The notes: generated from the sequence alone by a model not told the origin. A DNA stretch of 64,000 nucleotides from Streptomyces violaceorubidus (GCF_000717995.1 NZ_JODM01000001.1:496001-560000); one strand, 5' to 3'. Positions 33,427 through 42,022 are shown, numbered from the stretch's first letter. Numbers and translations are program-made.

Positions 33427-34545
33427 TCAGCGCGGCAGCGTCGCAGGGCTGCCCCCGTTCGCCTCGTACCCCGCCACCGCGAGTGCGCGGTAGACCGCGA
33501 ACTCCGCCGCCGGGTCGGCCGACAGGGTCCAGGGCAGCGCGCCGACGTGGCCGTCGATGACCATCAGCTGGTTCATCGCCTCGGCCCAGCGCTCGCCGCG
33601 GACCAGGAAGAAGACCAGAAGGTGGCGGACGTGCGCCTGCATCGGGTCGTCCGGGCGGGCCGAGTGGACCGCGTGCAGCGCGCCGTGGACGGCCTTGGTG
33701 ACGACCTCGCTTTGGTAGAAGCCGCTGACCAGGTTCACCTCCGGCAGGTGCTCGAAGACCGCGAACAGCGGCATCGCCGCCAGCAGGGACCCCCGCGGCG
33801 CACGCGCGGCCGCCGCCTCCGCGAAGGAGTACGCCAGCTCCCGCGAGCCGTGCCACTTCTCGCACCAGTACTGGAGGGCCGCCAGGTGCGCGCCCATGTG
33901 GTTCGGAGCGCGGTCCAGGATCTTCAGCCAGAGCTGCTCGAACTCCTCGCGCGAGTAACCGAGGCCCCGGGCCACCGACAGCTCGACGATGTACGGGACC
34001 GGATCGCCGGGCGCGAGCAGGGCCGCCTCGCCGCAGGCCGCCTTCGCCTCCTCCATGATGATCCGGAAGTCGTCCGCGCCCGGCGTCGCCGTGCGCCACG
34101 CCTGCTGCACCAGGAACTCGGCGTGCACCGCCGCGCCGCCCGCGTCCTTGGGCGCCTCCGCCCGCCACACCCGCAGCCACTGCCCGCCCGGTGTCTCCCC
34201 GACGCCACCGGGCCGCTGCCGCAGCTCCAGCGACGCGGCGCCCGCGAAGGCCTGCACGCGCTGCCAGCGCCGCTCGCCCTGCGCCTCCGTGCCGGCGAGG
34301 AGCTGCTGAGCCCCCCGGTAGTCCTGGGTGCGCTGCACCAGGTCCAGGACGTCCAGCAGGTCCTCGTCAGGGCCCGGCATGCGGATGTCCAGCTCCTCCT
34401 CGCGGGCGAAGCCGTAGTTCGCCGGGTCGGCGGCGTCCGGGTGGCCGGGCTCGACCAGGCCGACCGCGCCGCGCCGGCGCCGCGAGAGTTGGAGCAGCAC
34501 GAAGCCGAGCATGACCAGTGCTATCAGGACCCACAGAATCTCCAT
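33427..34545 (-). CDS. N-anchored membrane protein with tetratricopeptide-like helices
   Basis: A 372-residue protein. One N-terminal transmembrane helix (ILWVLIALVMLGFVLLQLS) is followed by RRRR, giving N-out/C-in topology by the positive-inside rule. The rest is helical and TPR-like, with repeated VLDLVQRTQDYRGAQQLLAG, WLRVWRAEAP, PGDPVPYIVELSVARGLGYS, EEFEQLWLKILDRAPNHMGAHLAALQYW and DDPMQAHVRHLLVFFLVRGERWAEAMNQL. No enzymatic motif. It is divergent from metB. A conserved Streptomyces protein of unknown role as far as I know. Confidence 0.75.
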   Translation of the reverse strand: MEILWVLIALVMLGFVLLQLSRRRRGAVGLVEPGHPDAADPANYGFAREEELDIRMPGPDEDLLDVLDLVQRTQDYRGAQQLLAGTEAQGERRWQRVQAFAGAASLELRQRPGGVGETPGGQWLRVWRAEAPKDAGGAAVHAEFLVQQAWRTATPGADDFRIIMEEAKAACGEAALLAPGDPVPYIVELSVARGLGYSREEFEQLWLKILDRAPNHMGAHLAALQYWCEKWHGSRELAYSFAEAAAARAPRGSLLAAMPLFAVFEHLPEVNLVSGFYQSEVVTKAVHGALHAVHSARPDDPMQAHVRHLLVFFLVRGERWAEAMNQLMVIDGHVGALPWTLSADPAAEFAVYRALAVAGYEANGGSPATLPR

Positions 34546-34627
34546 GTCTCAAGCGAACCAGACGCCGACGACAATTGGCCAACCTGCCCCCCGCCCTGTG
34601 GAAAACGCGCGAGGCGTTCCGCACGGC

Positions 34628-34642
34628 TACCCTCGGTGCCCA
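34628..34642 (+). promoter_or_regulatory. Possible leaderless -10 of metB
   Basis: TACCCT (34628-34633) lies so that transcription would begin at about 34640-34642, at the ATG. The start has no Shine-Dalgarno sequence. The -35 region is poor. Confidence 0.3.
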
Positions 34643-35796
34643 TGAGCGACAGGCACATCAGTCAGCACTTCGAGACGCTCGCGATCCACGCGGGCAACAC
34701 CGCCGATCCCCTGACCGGCGCGGTCGTCCCGCCGATCTATCAGGTGTCGACCTACAAGCAGGACGGCGTCGGCGGCCTGCGCGGCGGCTACGAGTACAGC
34801 CGCAGCGCCAACCCGACCCGTACGGCCCTGGAGGAGAACCTCGCCGCCCTGGAGGGCGGCCGTCGCGGTCTCGCGTTCGCGTCCGGACTGGCGGCCGAGG
34901 ACTGCCTGTTGCGCACGCTGCTGCGCCCCGGCGACCACGTGGTGATCCCCAACGACGCGTACGGCGGGACCTTCCGCCTCTTCGCCAAGGTCGCCACCCG
35001 GTGGGGAGTCGAGTGGTCCGTGGCCGACACCGGTGACGCCGCCGCCGTACGGGCCGCCCTCACCCCGAAGACCAAGGCGGTGTGGGTGGAGACGCCCTCC
35101 AACCCGCTGCTCGGCATCACCGACATCGCGCAGGTCGCGCAGGTCGCCCGGGACGCCGGCGCCCGGCTCGTCGTCGACAACACCTTCGCCACCCCGTACC
35201 TCCAGCAGCCGCTGGCGCTCGGCGCGGACGTCGTCGTGCACTCGCTGACCAAGTACATGGGCGGCCACTCGGACGTGGTCGGCGGCGCGCTGATCGTGGA
35301 CGACCAGGAGCTGGGCGAGGAGCTGGCCTTCCACCAGAACGCGATGGGCGCGGTCGCCGGGCCCTTCGACTCCTGGCTGGTGCTGCGCGGCACCAAGACC
35401 CTGGCGGTGCGCATGGACCGGCACAGCGAGAACGCGACCAAGGTCGCCGAGATGCTCTCCCGGCACGCGCGCGTGACGAGCGTGCTGTACCCGGGGCTGC
35501 CCGAGCACCCGGGGCACGAGGTCGCCGCCAAGCAGATGAAGGCGTTCGGCGGCATGGTGTCCTTCCGCGTCGAGGGCGGCGAGCAGGCCGCCGTCGAGGT
35601 GTGCAACCGCGCGAAGGTCTTCACGCTCGGCGAGTCCCTGGGCGGCGTCGAGTCGCTGATCGAGCACCCGGGCCGGATGACGCACGCCTCGGCGGCGGGC
35701 TCCGCCCTGGAGGTGCCCGCCGACCTGGTGCGGCTGTCGGTCGGCATCGAGAACGTCGACGACCTGCTGGCGGACCTCCAGCAGGCGCTGGGCTAG
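34642..35796 (+). CDS. metB: Cystathionine gamma-synthase / gamma-lyase
   Basis: A 384-residue PLP enzyme of the Cys/Met metabolism family. The PLP lysine is in VVHSLTKYMGGHSDVVGG. Other marks: YEYSRSANPTRTALEENLAALEGG, YGGTFRLF, ETPSNPLLGITDI, VDNTFATPYLQQPL, and C-terminal SLGGVESLIEHPGRMTHAS. Sequence alone does not separate synthase from lyase; actinobacterial members in this position are usually called cystathionine gamma-synthase and can do both. It sits alone, with the convergent small membrane protein gene 13 bases on. Confidence 0.93.
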   Translation: MSDRHISQHFETLAIHAGNTADPLTGAVVPPIYQVSTYKQDGVGGLRGGYEYSRSANPTRTALEENLAALEGGRRGLAFASGLAAEDCLLRTLLRPGDHVVIPNDAYGGTFRLFAKVATRWGVEWSVADTGDAAAVRAALTPKTKAVWVETPSNPLLGITDIAQVAQVARDAGARLVVDNTFATPYLQQPLALGADVVVHSLTKYMGGHSDVVGGALIVDDQELGEELAFHQNAMGAVAGPFDSWLVLRGTKTLAVRMDRHSENATKVAEMLSRHARVTSVLYPGLPEHPGHEVAAKQMKAFGGMVSFRVEGGEQAAVEVCNRAKVFTLGESLGGVESLIEHPGRMTHASAAGSALEVPADLVRLSVGIENVDDLLADLQQALG

Positions 35797-35809
35797 GCAG
35801 GAAGCGGGC

Positions 35810-36067
35810 TCACCAGCCCTCCCAGCCGGTCACGGGCGGGGTCGTCTCCGAGGGCGGCTCCACCCACGGCCGCGCGGTCAGCGCCCACACCGTGAACGCG
35901 ACGGCCGCGGCGCCCAGCAGCAGCCACATCAGGCGGCGGGCGGCGGTCCTGCGGCGCAGCATGCGGCCGCCCCGGCGGACGGCCTCGGCACAGAGGTCGG
36001 TCGGCACCCGCGGCGGAGACTGCTCCATGAGCTGCCGCGCGGCGGCCTCCCGCCGGGGACGGTTCAC
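35810..36067 (-). CDS. Small single-pass membrane protein downstream of a sigma-like gene
   Basis: An 85-residue protein from GTG 36067 (CGGGAGGT upstream). N-part is basic and Arg-rich, with LMEQSPPRVPTDLCAEAVRRGGRMLRRRTAARR, one helix LMWLLLGAAAVAFTVWALTA, then a short Pro-rich external tail. The position 94 bases after a sigma-factor-like gene on the same strand suggests it could be a small anti-sigma or partner, but it has no ZAS-type zinc motif. Function unknown. Confidence 0.65.
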   Translation of the reverse strand: MNRPRREAAARQLMEQSPPRVPTDLCAEAVRRGGRMLRRRTAARRLMWLLLGAAAVAFTVWALTARPWVEPPSETTPPVTGWEGW

Positions 36068-36161
36068 CGGTACCTCCCGGTCCGCCGCGCGCGCGTGCCG
36101 GTCGGCGCGCCGACCGTCGCGCACGCAGCCGTACGGCTGCTCCGGTCGCGTGCCGGGCCCG

Positions 36162-36665
36162 TCACGGCGTCGCCGCCTTCGCCTTCGCCGCCACCGGCCG
36201 GACTGGTGGCGGCGGGTGCAGCAGGGTGGCCGTCGCGCGGTCGCAGATCGTCCGTACCCGTTCCACGGGCAGGCCCAGCAGCGCGGCCGTCTGCTCCTCG
36301 GCGACGCCTTCGTACAGCCGGAGCACCAGGATCAGGCGTTCCTGCGGGGCGAGCGGGCCCAAGGGCCCCGCGGGCCGCCGGCGCGCCCGGCCGAGCACCC
36401 CGTACCGGTGCCAGGCCGCACGGGCGAAACGCGTGGCCAGGTACTGGCGGGCGCGGTCGTACGGATCCTCGCCGTGCAGCCGGTCCCAGTACGCGTACGT
36501 GTGGGCCAGGCTCAGGGCGAGCAGGCGCCGCGCGCGCGGGTTGGCGTCCGGGGCCTCAGCGGTGAGCAGGGTCGCGGCGTGCAGGAGCCGCCCTGCCGCG
36601 CCCGCGACGAACGCCTCGAACTCACGGGCCCGACGGGCGTTGTGGGACGCATGCCGTTCTCGCAC
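36162..36665 (-). CDS. ECF-like sigma factor / region-4 protein
   Basis: A 167-residue protein, GTG start at 36665 with GGGAGG upstream. The C-terminal half carries sigma region 4: LAPQERLILVLRLYEGVAEEQTAALLGLPVERVRTICDRATATLL. The N-terminal half (FEAFVAGAAGRLLHAATLLT, RRLLALSLAHTYAYWDRL, DPYDRARQYLATRFARAAWHR) aligns in pattern with region 2 of the SigE-like ECF group common in Streptomyces, but the -10 recognition helix looks weak. It may be a true sigma or a response regulator-like derivative. Its own promoter is strong and housekeeping-like. Confidence 0.7.
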   Translation of the reverse strand: MRERHASHNARRAREFEAFVAGAAGRLLHAATLLTAEAPDANPRARRLLALSLAHTYAYWDRLHGEDPYDRARQYLATRFARAAWHRYGVLGRARRRPAGPLGPLAPQERLILVLRLYEGVAEEQTAALLGLPVERVRTICDRATATLLHPPPPVRPVAAKAKAATP

Positions 36666-36704
36666 CGCGCCTCCCGCCCAGCCGGCGACGACCCCTGACG
36701 TCCC

Positions 36705-36733
36705 ATATCAGGCCAGGGCGGCCCACCGGTCAA
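36705..36733 (-). promoter_or_regulatory. Housekeeping-type promoter of the sigma-like gene
   Basis: On the minus strand TTGACC (36733-36728) and TGATAT (36710-36705) are separated by 17 bases. The expected start is near 36697, 31 bases before the GTG start. Confidence 0.6.
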
Positions 36734-36809
36734 GGGTTCGGTGCGAACCCCGCTCCGGAAAGCGCGGGAAAGTCCGCGAGGTCTCGCCGCGGTCGTGCCG
36801 CGGTCGCGC

Positions 36810-37334
36810 TCAGGAGCCCGCCGGAGCATCCGTGGGAGCCGCGCCGGAGGGGGCCATACGGGCGGACAGGGCGCCGTTGAAGCGCGCGAGGAGCGCGCAG
36901 AACGTCTCGCGCTCCTGCGGCGCCCAGTCGCGCGTCAGTTCGGCCATGAGCTGGCGCCGGGAGGAGCGGACCTCCTCCAGCCGCATCACGCCGCGCGGCG
37001 ACAGCTGCAGGACGACCGCGCGCCCGTCCTCGGGGTGGGAGGTCCGCTTGACGAGTCCGGTGTCGACGAGCGGGGCCACCTGCCGGGTGACCGTCGAGGA
37101 GTCGATCCCCATGCTCGCGGCGAGCGCCTTCACGCCCATCGGGCCCTCGTTGTCGAGGCGGTTGAGCAGCAGGTAGGCGGCGCGGTCCATGGAGTTGCGG
37201 ACCTGTCCGACCCCGCCGAGCCGGGTCTGTTCGGCACGTCGGGCGAAGAGCGCGACCTCGTGCTGGAGCGTCTCGAGAAGACCGGTGTCACCGGCGGTCG
37301 TCATGTCCATCGACATTTCAGGTGTTGTGGGCAT
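36810..37334 (-). CDS. MarR-family transcriptional regulator
   Basis: A 174-residue dimeric winged-helix regulator. Core: LLETLQHEVALFARRAEQTRL, MDRAAYLLLNRLDNEGPMGVKALAASMGIDSSTVTRQVAPLVDTGLVKRTSHPEDGRAVVLQLSPRG, and a C-terminal dimer helix. The DNA-binding helix and the D-x-R wing (EDGRAVVLQLS) are intact. Start uncertain: ATG 37334 is taken; 37367 and internal Met codons are options. It is divergent from ilvA, about 150 bases apart. Target not known. Confidence 0.88.
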   Translation of the reverse strand: MPTTPEMSMDMTTAGDTGLLETLQHEVALFARRAEQTRLGGVGQVRNSMDRAAYLLLNRLDNEGPMGVKALAASMGIDSSTVTRQVAPLVDTGLVKRTSHPEDGRAVVLQLSPRGVMRLEEVRSSRRQLMAELTRDWAPQERETFCALLARFNGALSARMAPSGAAPTDAPAGS

Positions 37335-37479
37335 GGCCGGGGGCTCACTTCGTGGAGGGCTGCTCATTGGGGGACAGGGTACGCGGCCGGGCGGCAAGGC
37401 GTACCGGGGCTGGGCAAAGCGGGTCTCGGAGGTTGGTCACAACGGTGCGGAGCGCCCGGGAACTGCGATGCTGGAGGGT

Positions 37480-38709
37480 ATGAGCCACAGCACACCGTCC
37501 CTGGTCGCTCCCGTCACCCTCGACGACGTGCGCGGAGCTCAGAAGATGCTCGCGGGCGTGGCACGGGTGACGGCGATGGAGGGCAGCAGGCACCTGTCCC
37601 AGCTGGTCGGCTCCCCGGTGCACCTCAAGTGCGAGAACCTCCAGCGGACCGGTTCGTTCAAGCTCCGCGGCGCCTACGTGCGGATCGCCGGGCTGCTGCC
37701 CGAGCAGCGGGCCGCGGGCGTGGTCGCGGCGAGCGCGGGCAACCACGCGCAGGGCGTCGCGCTGGCCTCGTCGCTGCTCGGTGTGCGCTCGACGGTGTTC
37801 ATGCCGCAGGGGGCGCCGCTGCCCAAGATCAGCGCGACCCGGGACTACGGCGCCGAGGTGAGGCTGCACGGCCAGGTGGTGGACGAGACCCTGGCCGCCG
37901 CGCAGGAGTACGCGGAGCGGACCGGCGCGGTCTTCATCCACCCCTTCGACCACCCCGACGTCATCGCGGGCCAGGGCACGGTCGGGCTGGAGATCCTGGA
38001 GCAGTGCCCCGAGGTGCGGACCGTCGTGGTGGGCATCGGCGGGGGCGGACTGGCGGCCGGGATCGCGGTCGCGGTGAAGGCGCTGCGGCCGGACGTGCGG
38101 ATCGTCGGCGTGCAGGCGCAGGGCGCGGCCGCCTACCCGCCCTCGCTGGCCGCGGGGCGCCCGGTCGCCGTCGAGAACCCGGTGACGATGGCCGACGGGA
38201 TCAAGGTGGGGCGGCCCGGCGACGTGCCGTTCGGGATCGTCGGCCGCCTGGTGGACGAGGTCCGCACGGTCTCCGAGGACGAGTTGTCGACCGCGCTGCT
38301 GCTGTGCCTGGAGCGGGCCAAGCTGGTCGTGGAACCGGCCGGGGCGAGCCCGGTGGCGGCGCTGCTGAGCGCGCCGGACACCTTCGAGGGCCCGGTCGTG
38401 GCGGTCCTGTCCGGGGGCAACGTGGACCCGGTGCTGATGCAGGGCGTGCTGCGCCACGGCATGGCCGCGCAGGGCCGCTACCTGGCCGTCCGGCTGCGGC
38501 TGACGGACCGGCCCGGGGCCCTGGCCACACTGCTCGGGGTGTTGTCGGTGGTCGACGCCAACGTCCTCGACGTGAGCCACGTCCGAACCCATCCGCGGCT
38601 CGGGCTCACGGAGGCGGAGGTCGAACTGCACCTGGAGACGAAGGGCCCCGAGCACTGCAACGAGGTCGGCCGCGCGCTGCGGGAAGCGGGATACACCGTC
38701 ATCGCCTGA
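37480..38709 (+). CDS. ilvA: Threonine ammonia-lyase (dehydratase)
   Basis: A 409-residue PLP enzyme giving 2-oxobutyrate from threonine, for isoleucine and for propionyl-CoA. PLP Lys in KCENLQRTGSFKLRGAY, then AASAGNHAQGVA, IGGGGLAAGIAV phosphate loop, and VLSGGNVDP. A single C-terminal ACT domain (about 330-409, LRLTDRPGALATLLGVLSVVDANVLDV) makes this the short, single-ACT form, as in catabolic or Corynebacterium-type enzymes. ATG 37480 follows GGAGGG. Oxobutyrate feeds the carboxylases earlier in the window indirectly through propionyl-CoA. Confidence 0.95.
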   Translation: MSHSTPSLVAPVTLDDVRGAQKMLAGVARVTAMEGSRHLSQLVGSPVHLKCENLQRTGSFKLRGAYVRIAGLLPEQRAAGVVAASAGNHAQGVALASSLLGVRSTVFMPQGAPLPKISATRDYGAEVRLHGQVVDETLAAAQEYAERTGAVFIHPFDHPDVIAGQGTVGLEILEQCPEVRTVVVGIGGGGLAAGIAVAVKALRPDVRIVGVQAQGAAAYPPSLAAGRPVAVENPVTMADGIKVGRPGDVPFGIVGRLVDEVRTVSEDELSTALLLCLERAKLVVEPAGASPVAALLSAPDTFEGPVVAVLSGGNVDPVLMQGVLRHGMAAQGRYLAVRLRLTDRPGALATLLGVLSVVDANVLDVSHVRTHPRLGLTEAEVELHLETKGPEHCNEVGRALREAGYTVIA

Positions 38710-38788
38710 GCCCCGCAGGGGCCGGGGCTGGGGCTGGGGAGAGGCAGGGGCAGCCACTCCGTCACTCGTTCGGGGAACTGCATTGTGG

Positions 38789-38806
38789 AACGCGATACAT
38801 CGCGTT
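38789..38806. promoter_or_regulatory. Operator-like palindrome upstream of the DrrAB-type exporter
   Basis: AACGCGA and TCGCGTT arms around TACA, perfect over 7 bp each side, lie 87 bases before the ATPase start. The position between likely -35 and -10 elements suits a repressor of the PadR or TetR class. No regulator gene is next to the exporter. Confidence 0.55.
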
Positions 38807-38892
38807 ATGGTGTGTCGTAAATCGCTCGCTGAGCGCGGCGAAACGTACAAACCTAGGCTTTCCGAAGAATCCCCGACGACGTGGAGACTCAT

Positions 38893-39900
38893 ATGCCAGG
38901 CGCCATCTATGCCGAAGGTCTGGTGAAGACCTTCGGTGACGTAAGGGCTCTGGACGGCGTCGACCTCGACGTTCCCGAGGGCACGGTCCTGGGCCTGCTC
39001 GGGCCGAACGGCGCGGGCAAGACCACCGCCGTCCGCTGCCTCACGACCCTGCTGCGCCCCGACAGCGGCAAGGCGGTCGTCGCGGGCCTAGACGTCCTCA
39101 GGCAGCCCAACGAGGTTCGCCGTTCCATCGGCCTCTCCGGCCAGTTCGCGGCGGTCGACGAATACCTGACCGGCCGGGAGAACCTGCAGATGGTCGGGCA
39201 GCTCTACCAGATGAAGGGCAGGGCCGCGAAGGCCCGCGCCGCCGAGCTGCTCGAACAGTTCCATCTCTCGGACGCCGCCGACCGTCCCACCAAGACCTAC
39301 TCCGGGGGCATGCGCCGCCGGCTCGACCTGGCGGCGGCCCTGGTCGTCTCGCCGCCCGTCATGTTCATGGACGAGCCCACGACCGGCCTCGACCCCCGCA
39401 ACCGCCAGGAGCTGTGGGAGGTCATCAAGCAGCTGGTCGCCGGCGGTACGACCCTGCTGCTGACCACGCAGTACCTGGAGGAGGCCGACCACCTCGCGCA
39501 CGACATCGCGGTCGTCGACCACGGGCGCGTCATCGCCCGCGGCACCTCCGACCAGCTCAAGGCCCGCACCGGGGGAGAGCGCGTCGAGGTCGTCGTCCAC
39601 GAGCGGGACCGCATAGCGACCGCCTCCGAAGTGCTCGCCGGATTCGGCAAGGGATCCACCACCGTCGAGGAGCACACCCGCAAGCTGACCGTCCCCGTCA
39701 CCGGGGGCGCCAAGCTGCTCGCCGAGGTCATCCGCGAACTCGACACCAGGGGCATCGAGATCGACGACATCGGCCTGCGCCGCCCCACCCTCGACGACGT
39801 CTTCCTTTCCCTCACCGGCCACCTGGCCGAGATGGCGGACGAGGCCAACGGCTCGGCGGACGACGCCGGCCACGAGCAGGAGAAGGAGACCGCCAAGTGA
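38893..39900 (+). CDS. ABC transporter ATP-binding protein, DrrA type
   Basis: A 335-residue ATPase of the daunorubicin-resistance (DrrA/CcmA) group. Walker A LGPNGAGKTT, Q-loop SGQFAAVDEYLTG, signature YSGGMRRRLDLAAAL, Walker B VMFMDEPTTGLD, H-loop TTQYLEEADHLA. The C-terminal extension with LRRPTLDDVFLSLTG is the GATE/CREEM-like region needed for DrrB pairing. ATG 38893 with GGAG seven bases upstream is preferred to GTG 38881. It overlaps the permease start by four bases. It probably exports a lipophilic compound; which one is unknown. Confidence 0.95.
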   Translation: MPGAIYAEGLVKTFGDVRALDGVDLDVPEGTVLGLLGPNGAGKTTAVRCLTTLLRPDSGKAVVAGLDVLRQPNEVRRSIGLSGQFAAVDEYLTGRENLQMVGQLYQMKGRAAKARAAELLEQFHLSDAADRPTKTYSGGMRRRLDLAAALVVSPPVMFMDEPTTGLDPRNRQELWEVIKQLVAGGTTLLLTTQYLEEADHLAHDIAVVDHGRVIARGTSDQLKARTGGERVEVVVHERDRIATASEVLAGFGKGSTTVEEHTRKLTVPVTGGAKLLAEVIRELDTRGIEIDDIGLRRPTLDDVFLSLTGHLAEMADEANGSADDAGHEQEKETAK

Positions 39901-40754
39901 GCGCCGCCACCGACGCCGCGCCGGTCACGGCGCCCGGCAACCCCATCGGCCAGTCCGTCCGGGACTCGCTGGTCATCGCCCGCAGAAACCTGATCCGGAT
40001 GACCCGGATCCCGGAGATGGTCCTGTTCGGGATCATCCAGCCGGTGATGTTCGTCATCCTGTTCACGTACGTCTTCGGCGGTTCCATCAAGGTCGGCAGC
40101 ACCACCGACTCGGACGTCTACAAGGACTTCCTGATGGCGGGCATCTTCGCGCAGACCGTCACCTTCGCCACCGCGGGATCGGCGGCCGGCATCGCCGACG
40201 ACATGCAGAAGGGGCTCGTCGACCGCTTCCGGTCCCTGCCGATGGCGCGAGGCGCGGTGCTGACCGGGCGGACCGTCGCGGACCTGGTGCAGACGTCGAT
40301 CACCCTGCTCGTCCTGGCGATCGTCGCGCTGCTCGTGGGCTGGCGTACCGGGTCGGCGGAGCCGACCAACATCGGGAGAGTGCTCGCGGGCTTCGGGCTG
40401 CTTCTGCTCCTGGGGTACGCCTTCACCTGGATCGGCGCCCTGATCGGCCTCTCCGTTCGGACGCCGGAGGCGGCGACGTCCGGGGGGATCATCTGGCTGT
40501 TCCCCGTCACCTTCGTGTCCAACGCCTTCGTCGACCCCACCCAGATGACGCCGTGGCTCCGCCATGTCGCCGAGTGGAACCCGTTCAGTGCGGTCGTCCA
40601 GGCGTGCCGCGAGCTGTTCGGGAACCCAGGGGTCGTGCAGTCGGACGCCTGGCCCATGCAGCATCCGGTCTGGGCGACGCTCACCTACTCGATCGTGATC
40701 GTCCTGATCTTCAGGACTCTGGCCGTGCGCAAGTACCGCAGAGCAGCCGGCTGA
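39897..40754 (+). CDS. ABC transporter permease, DrrB type
   Basis: A 285-residue ABC-2 permease with six helices, including MVLFGIIQPVMFVILFTYVFGG, FLMAGIFAQTVTFATAGSAAGIADDM, ITLLVLAIVALLVGW, VLAGFGLLLLLGYAFTWIGALIG and LTYSIVIVLIFRTLAV. The KGLVDRFRSLPMAR stretch is the ABC-2 signature (EKGxxxRFRxxP). GTG start overlaps the ATPase stop (GTGA). Co-translated with DrrA-type gene. A perfect 17-bp hairpin lies after the stop. Confidence 0.95.
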   Translation: MSAATDAAPVTAPGNPIGQSVRDSLVIARRNLIRMTRIPEMVLFGIIQPVMFVILFTYVFGGSIKVGSTTDSDVYKDFLMAGIFAQTVTFATAGSAAGIADDMQKGLVDRFRSLPMARGAVLTGRTVADLVQTSITLLVLAIVALLVGWRTGSAEPTNIGRVLAGFGLLLLLGYAFTWIGALIGLSVRTPEAATSGGIIWLFPVTFVSNAFVDPTQMTPWLRHVAEWNPFSAVVQACRELFGNPGVVQSDAWPMQHPVWATLTYSIVIVLIFRTLAVRKYRRAAG

Positions 40755-40815
40755 CGGCGAGGTCCAGAAGGACGGAGGTCCAGAAGGACGACCGGTCGGC
40801 AGGGCGGCAGGACGA

Positions 40816-40852
40816 CGACGAGCCCCGGTGTCGGGGACACCGGGGCTCGTCG
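40816..40852. terminator. Bidirectional terminator between the exporter and greA
   Basis: A perfect 17-bp inverted repeat (CGACGAGCCCCGGTGTC, loop GGG) between convergent genes. Confidence 0.9.
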
Positions 40853-40867
40853 GCCGTGGGCGGCGCG

Positions 40868-41365
40868 TCAGCCGTTGTACGGCTCGGCCTTGAGGATCCT
40901 CACCGAGGCGGGCTTGCCGTTGGGCAGCTCGTACTGCGCGTCCTCGCCGACCTTGTGGCCGAGGACACCCGAGCCCAGCGGGGACTGCGGGGAGTAGGTC
41001 TCGATGTCCGAGCTCGCGTACTCGCGCGAGGCGAGCAGGAAGGTCAGCGTGTCGTCCTCGTCGCCGTCGAAGGCGATCGTGACGACCATGCCGGGCGCCA
41101 CCACGCCGTCGGCGGCCGGGGCCTCGCCCACCTTGGCGCTCTCGAGCAGCTGGGTCAGCTGGCGCACGCGGAGCTCCTGCTTGCCCTGCTCCTCCTTCGC
41201 CGCGTGGTACCCGCCGTTCTCACGCAGGTCCCCCTCCTCGCGAGCCGCGGCGATCTTGGCAGAGATCTCGGTGCGCGCAGGACCAGTAAGGTATTCAAGC
41301 TCCTCCTTGAGCTTGTTGTACGCCTCCTGGGTCAGCCAGGTGACGTTCTCGCTGGTCTGGGTCAC
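40868..41365 (-). CDS. greA: Transcription elongation factor GreA
   Basis: A 165-residue factor that rescues backtracked RNA polymerase by stimulating transcript cleavage. The N-terminal coiled coil has LTQEAYNKLKEELEYLTGPAR and the acidic tip AREEGDLRENGGYHAAKEEQG; the C-terminal FKBP-like domain has SPQSPLGSGVLGHKVGED. GTG 41365 follows GAGGAG; an ATG ten codons upstream lacks a ribosome site. Convergent with the exporter operon. The upstream 190 bases are relatively AT-rich and hold its promoter. Confidence 0.96.
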   Translation of the reverse strand: MTQTSENVTWLTQEAYNKLKEELEYLTGPARTEISAKIAAAREEGDLRENGGYHAAKEEQGKQELRVRQLTQLLESAKVGEAPAADGVVAPGMVVTIAFDGDEDDTLTFLLASREYASSDIETYSPQSPLGSGVLGHKVGEDAQYELPNGKPASVRILKAEPYNG

Positions 41366-41555
41366 GGGTGCTCCTCGTTGGTACTGGGAATACAAATCAA
41401 CGCCCTACCCAGAAGGATGTTCCTTCACGGAAGGGCGAAACCACGAGCCTAACAATTCAGTGGGCAAAGGGGGAGGACATAAGCCACCAGATTCCTGTCG
41501 CCGCAGGTCAGGCGGGAGGTATTGGAGCCAGTGGGCCTCGCCGGATCACTCCGGA

Positions 41556-41954
41556 TCACTCCGGATGGCAGCCGAGCAGCTCCGCCGACGTCCCCGCTGC
41601 CTTGGTGCGCAGCGTGACGACCTTGTCGATGCGGGTGTCGTCCCCGGCGAAGCGGAAATCGGCCCGGCCCACCTCGTCGCCGTCCTCGGCCTGGGAGCGC
41701 ACCGTGCAGTAGCCGGTGACGCCGGCGTCCTTGCGGACCTCCAGGTGCACCTGCACCGAGTCCTCGGCGAGTTCGAAGCCGATCAGCTCGCCGCTGATCT
41801 TGTTCTGGCCGACGTAGTGATAGCCGAACCAGCCGATCAGTGCGAGCAGCAGCGCTCCGAGCACGGCGCCGACGACCTTGAGCGTGCGGTCGGCCTGCTC
41901 GTCGGAGGAGCGGCCGTAGCGTCCCTGGGGGGTCCGCGTGCTCGCCGTGCTCAT
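41556..41954 (-). CDS. DUF4307 single-pass membrane protein
   Basis: A 132-residue protein of the actinobacterial DUF4307 family. Cytoplasmic N-terminus, one helix (VVGAVLGALLLALIGWFGYHYV), then an extracytoplasmic beta domain with ISGELIGFELAEDSVQVHLEVRKD, YCTVRSQAEDG and a final LLGCHPE; the two cysteines could pair. ATG 41954 with GAGAGGA upstream. It is divergent from mca, and this pair is conserved across actinobacteria, hinting at a link with mycothiol. A 10-bp unit CCGGATCACT is repeated 2.6 times across its stop codon (41541-41566). Confidence 0.88.
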   Translation of the reverse strand: MSTASTRTPQGRYGRSSDEQADRTLKVVGAVLGALLLALIGWFGYHYVGQNKISGELIGFELAEDSVQVHLEVRKDAGVTGYCTVRSQAEDGDEVGRADFRFAGDDTRIDKVVTLRTKAAGTSAELLGCHPE

Positions 41955-41994
41955 GATCGTCCTCTCCGCGGAAGCGGGTCCGGGTTCCCGGGCC

Positions 41995-42022
41995 GCGGAA
42001 TTATTCCGCTCCCGATTCGGTC
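41995..42022 (+). promoter_or_regulatory. Possible SigR-type promoter of mca with overlapping palindrome
   Basis: GGAAT (41997-42001), 18 bases, then GTC (42020-42022), one base off GGAAT-N18-GTT. mca belongs to the SigR regulon in S. coelicolor. The GGAAT is inside a perfect palindrome, GCGGAAT-T-ATTCCGC (41995-42009). Confidence 0.45.

Noticed and set aside
36162..36665. Reading it as a LuxR-type response regulator
   Set aside because: There is no receiver domain and the helix-turn-helix fits sigma region 4 with a region-2-like N-half.
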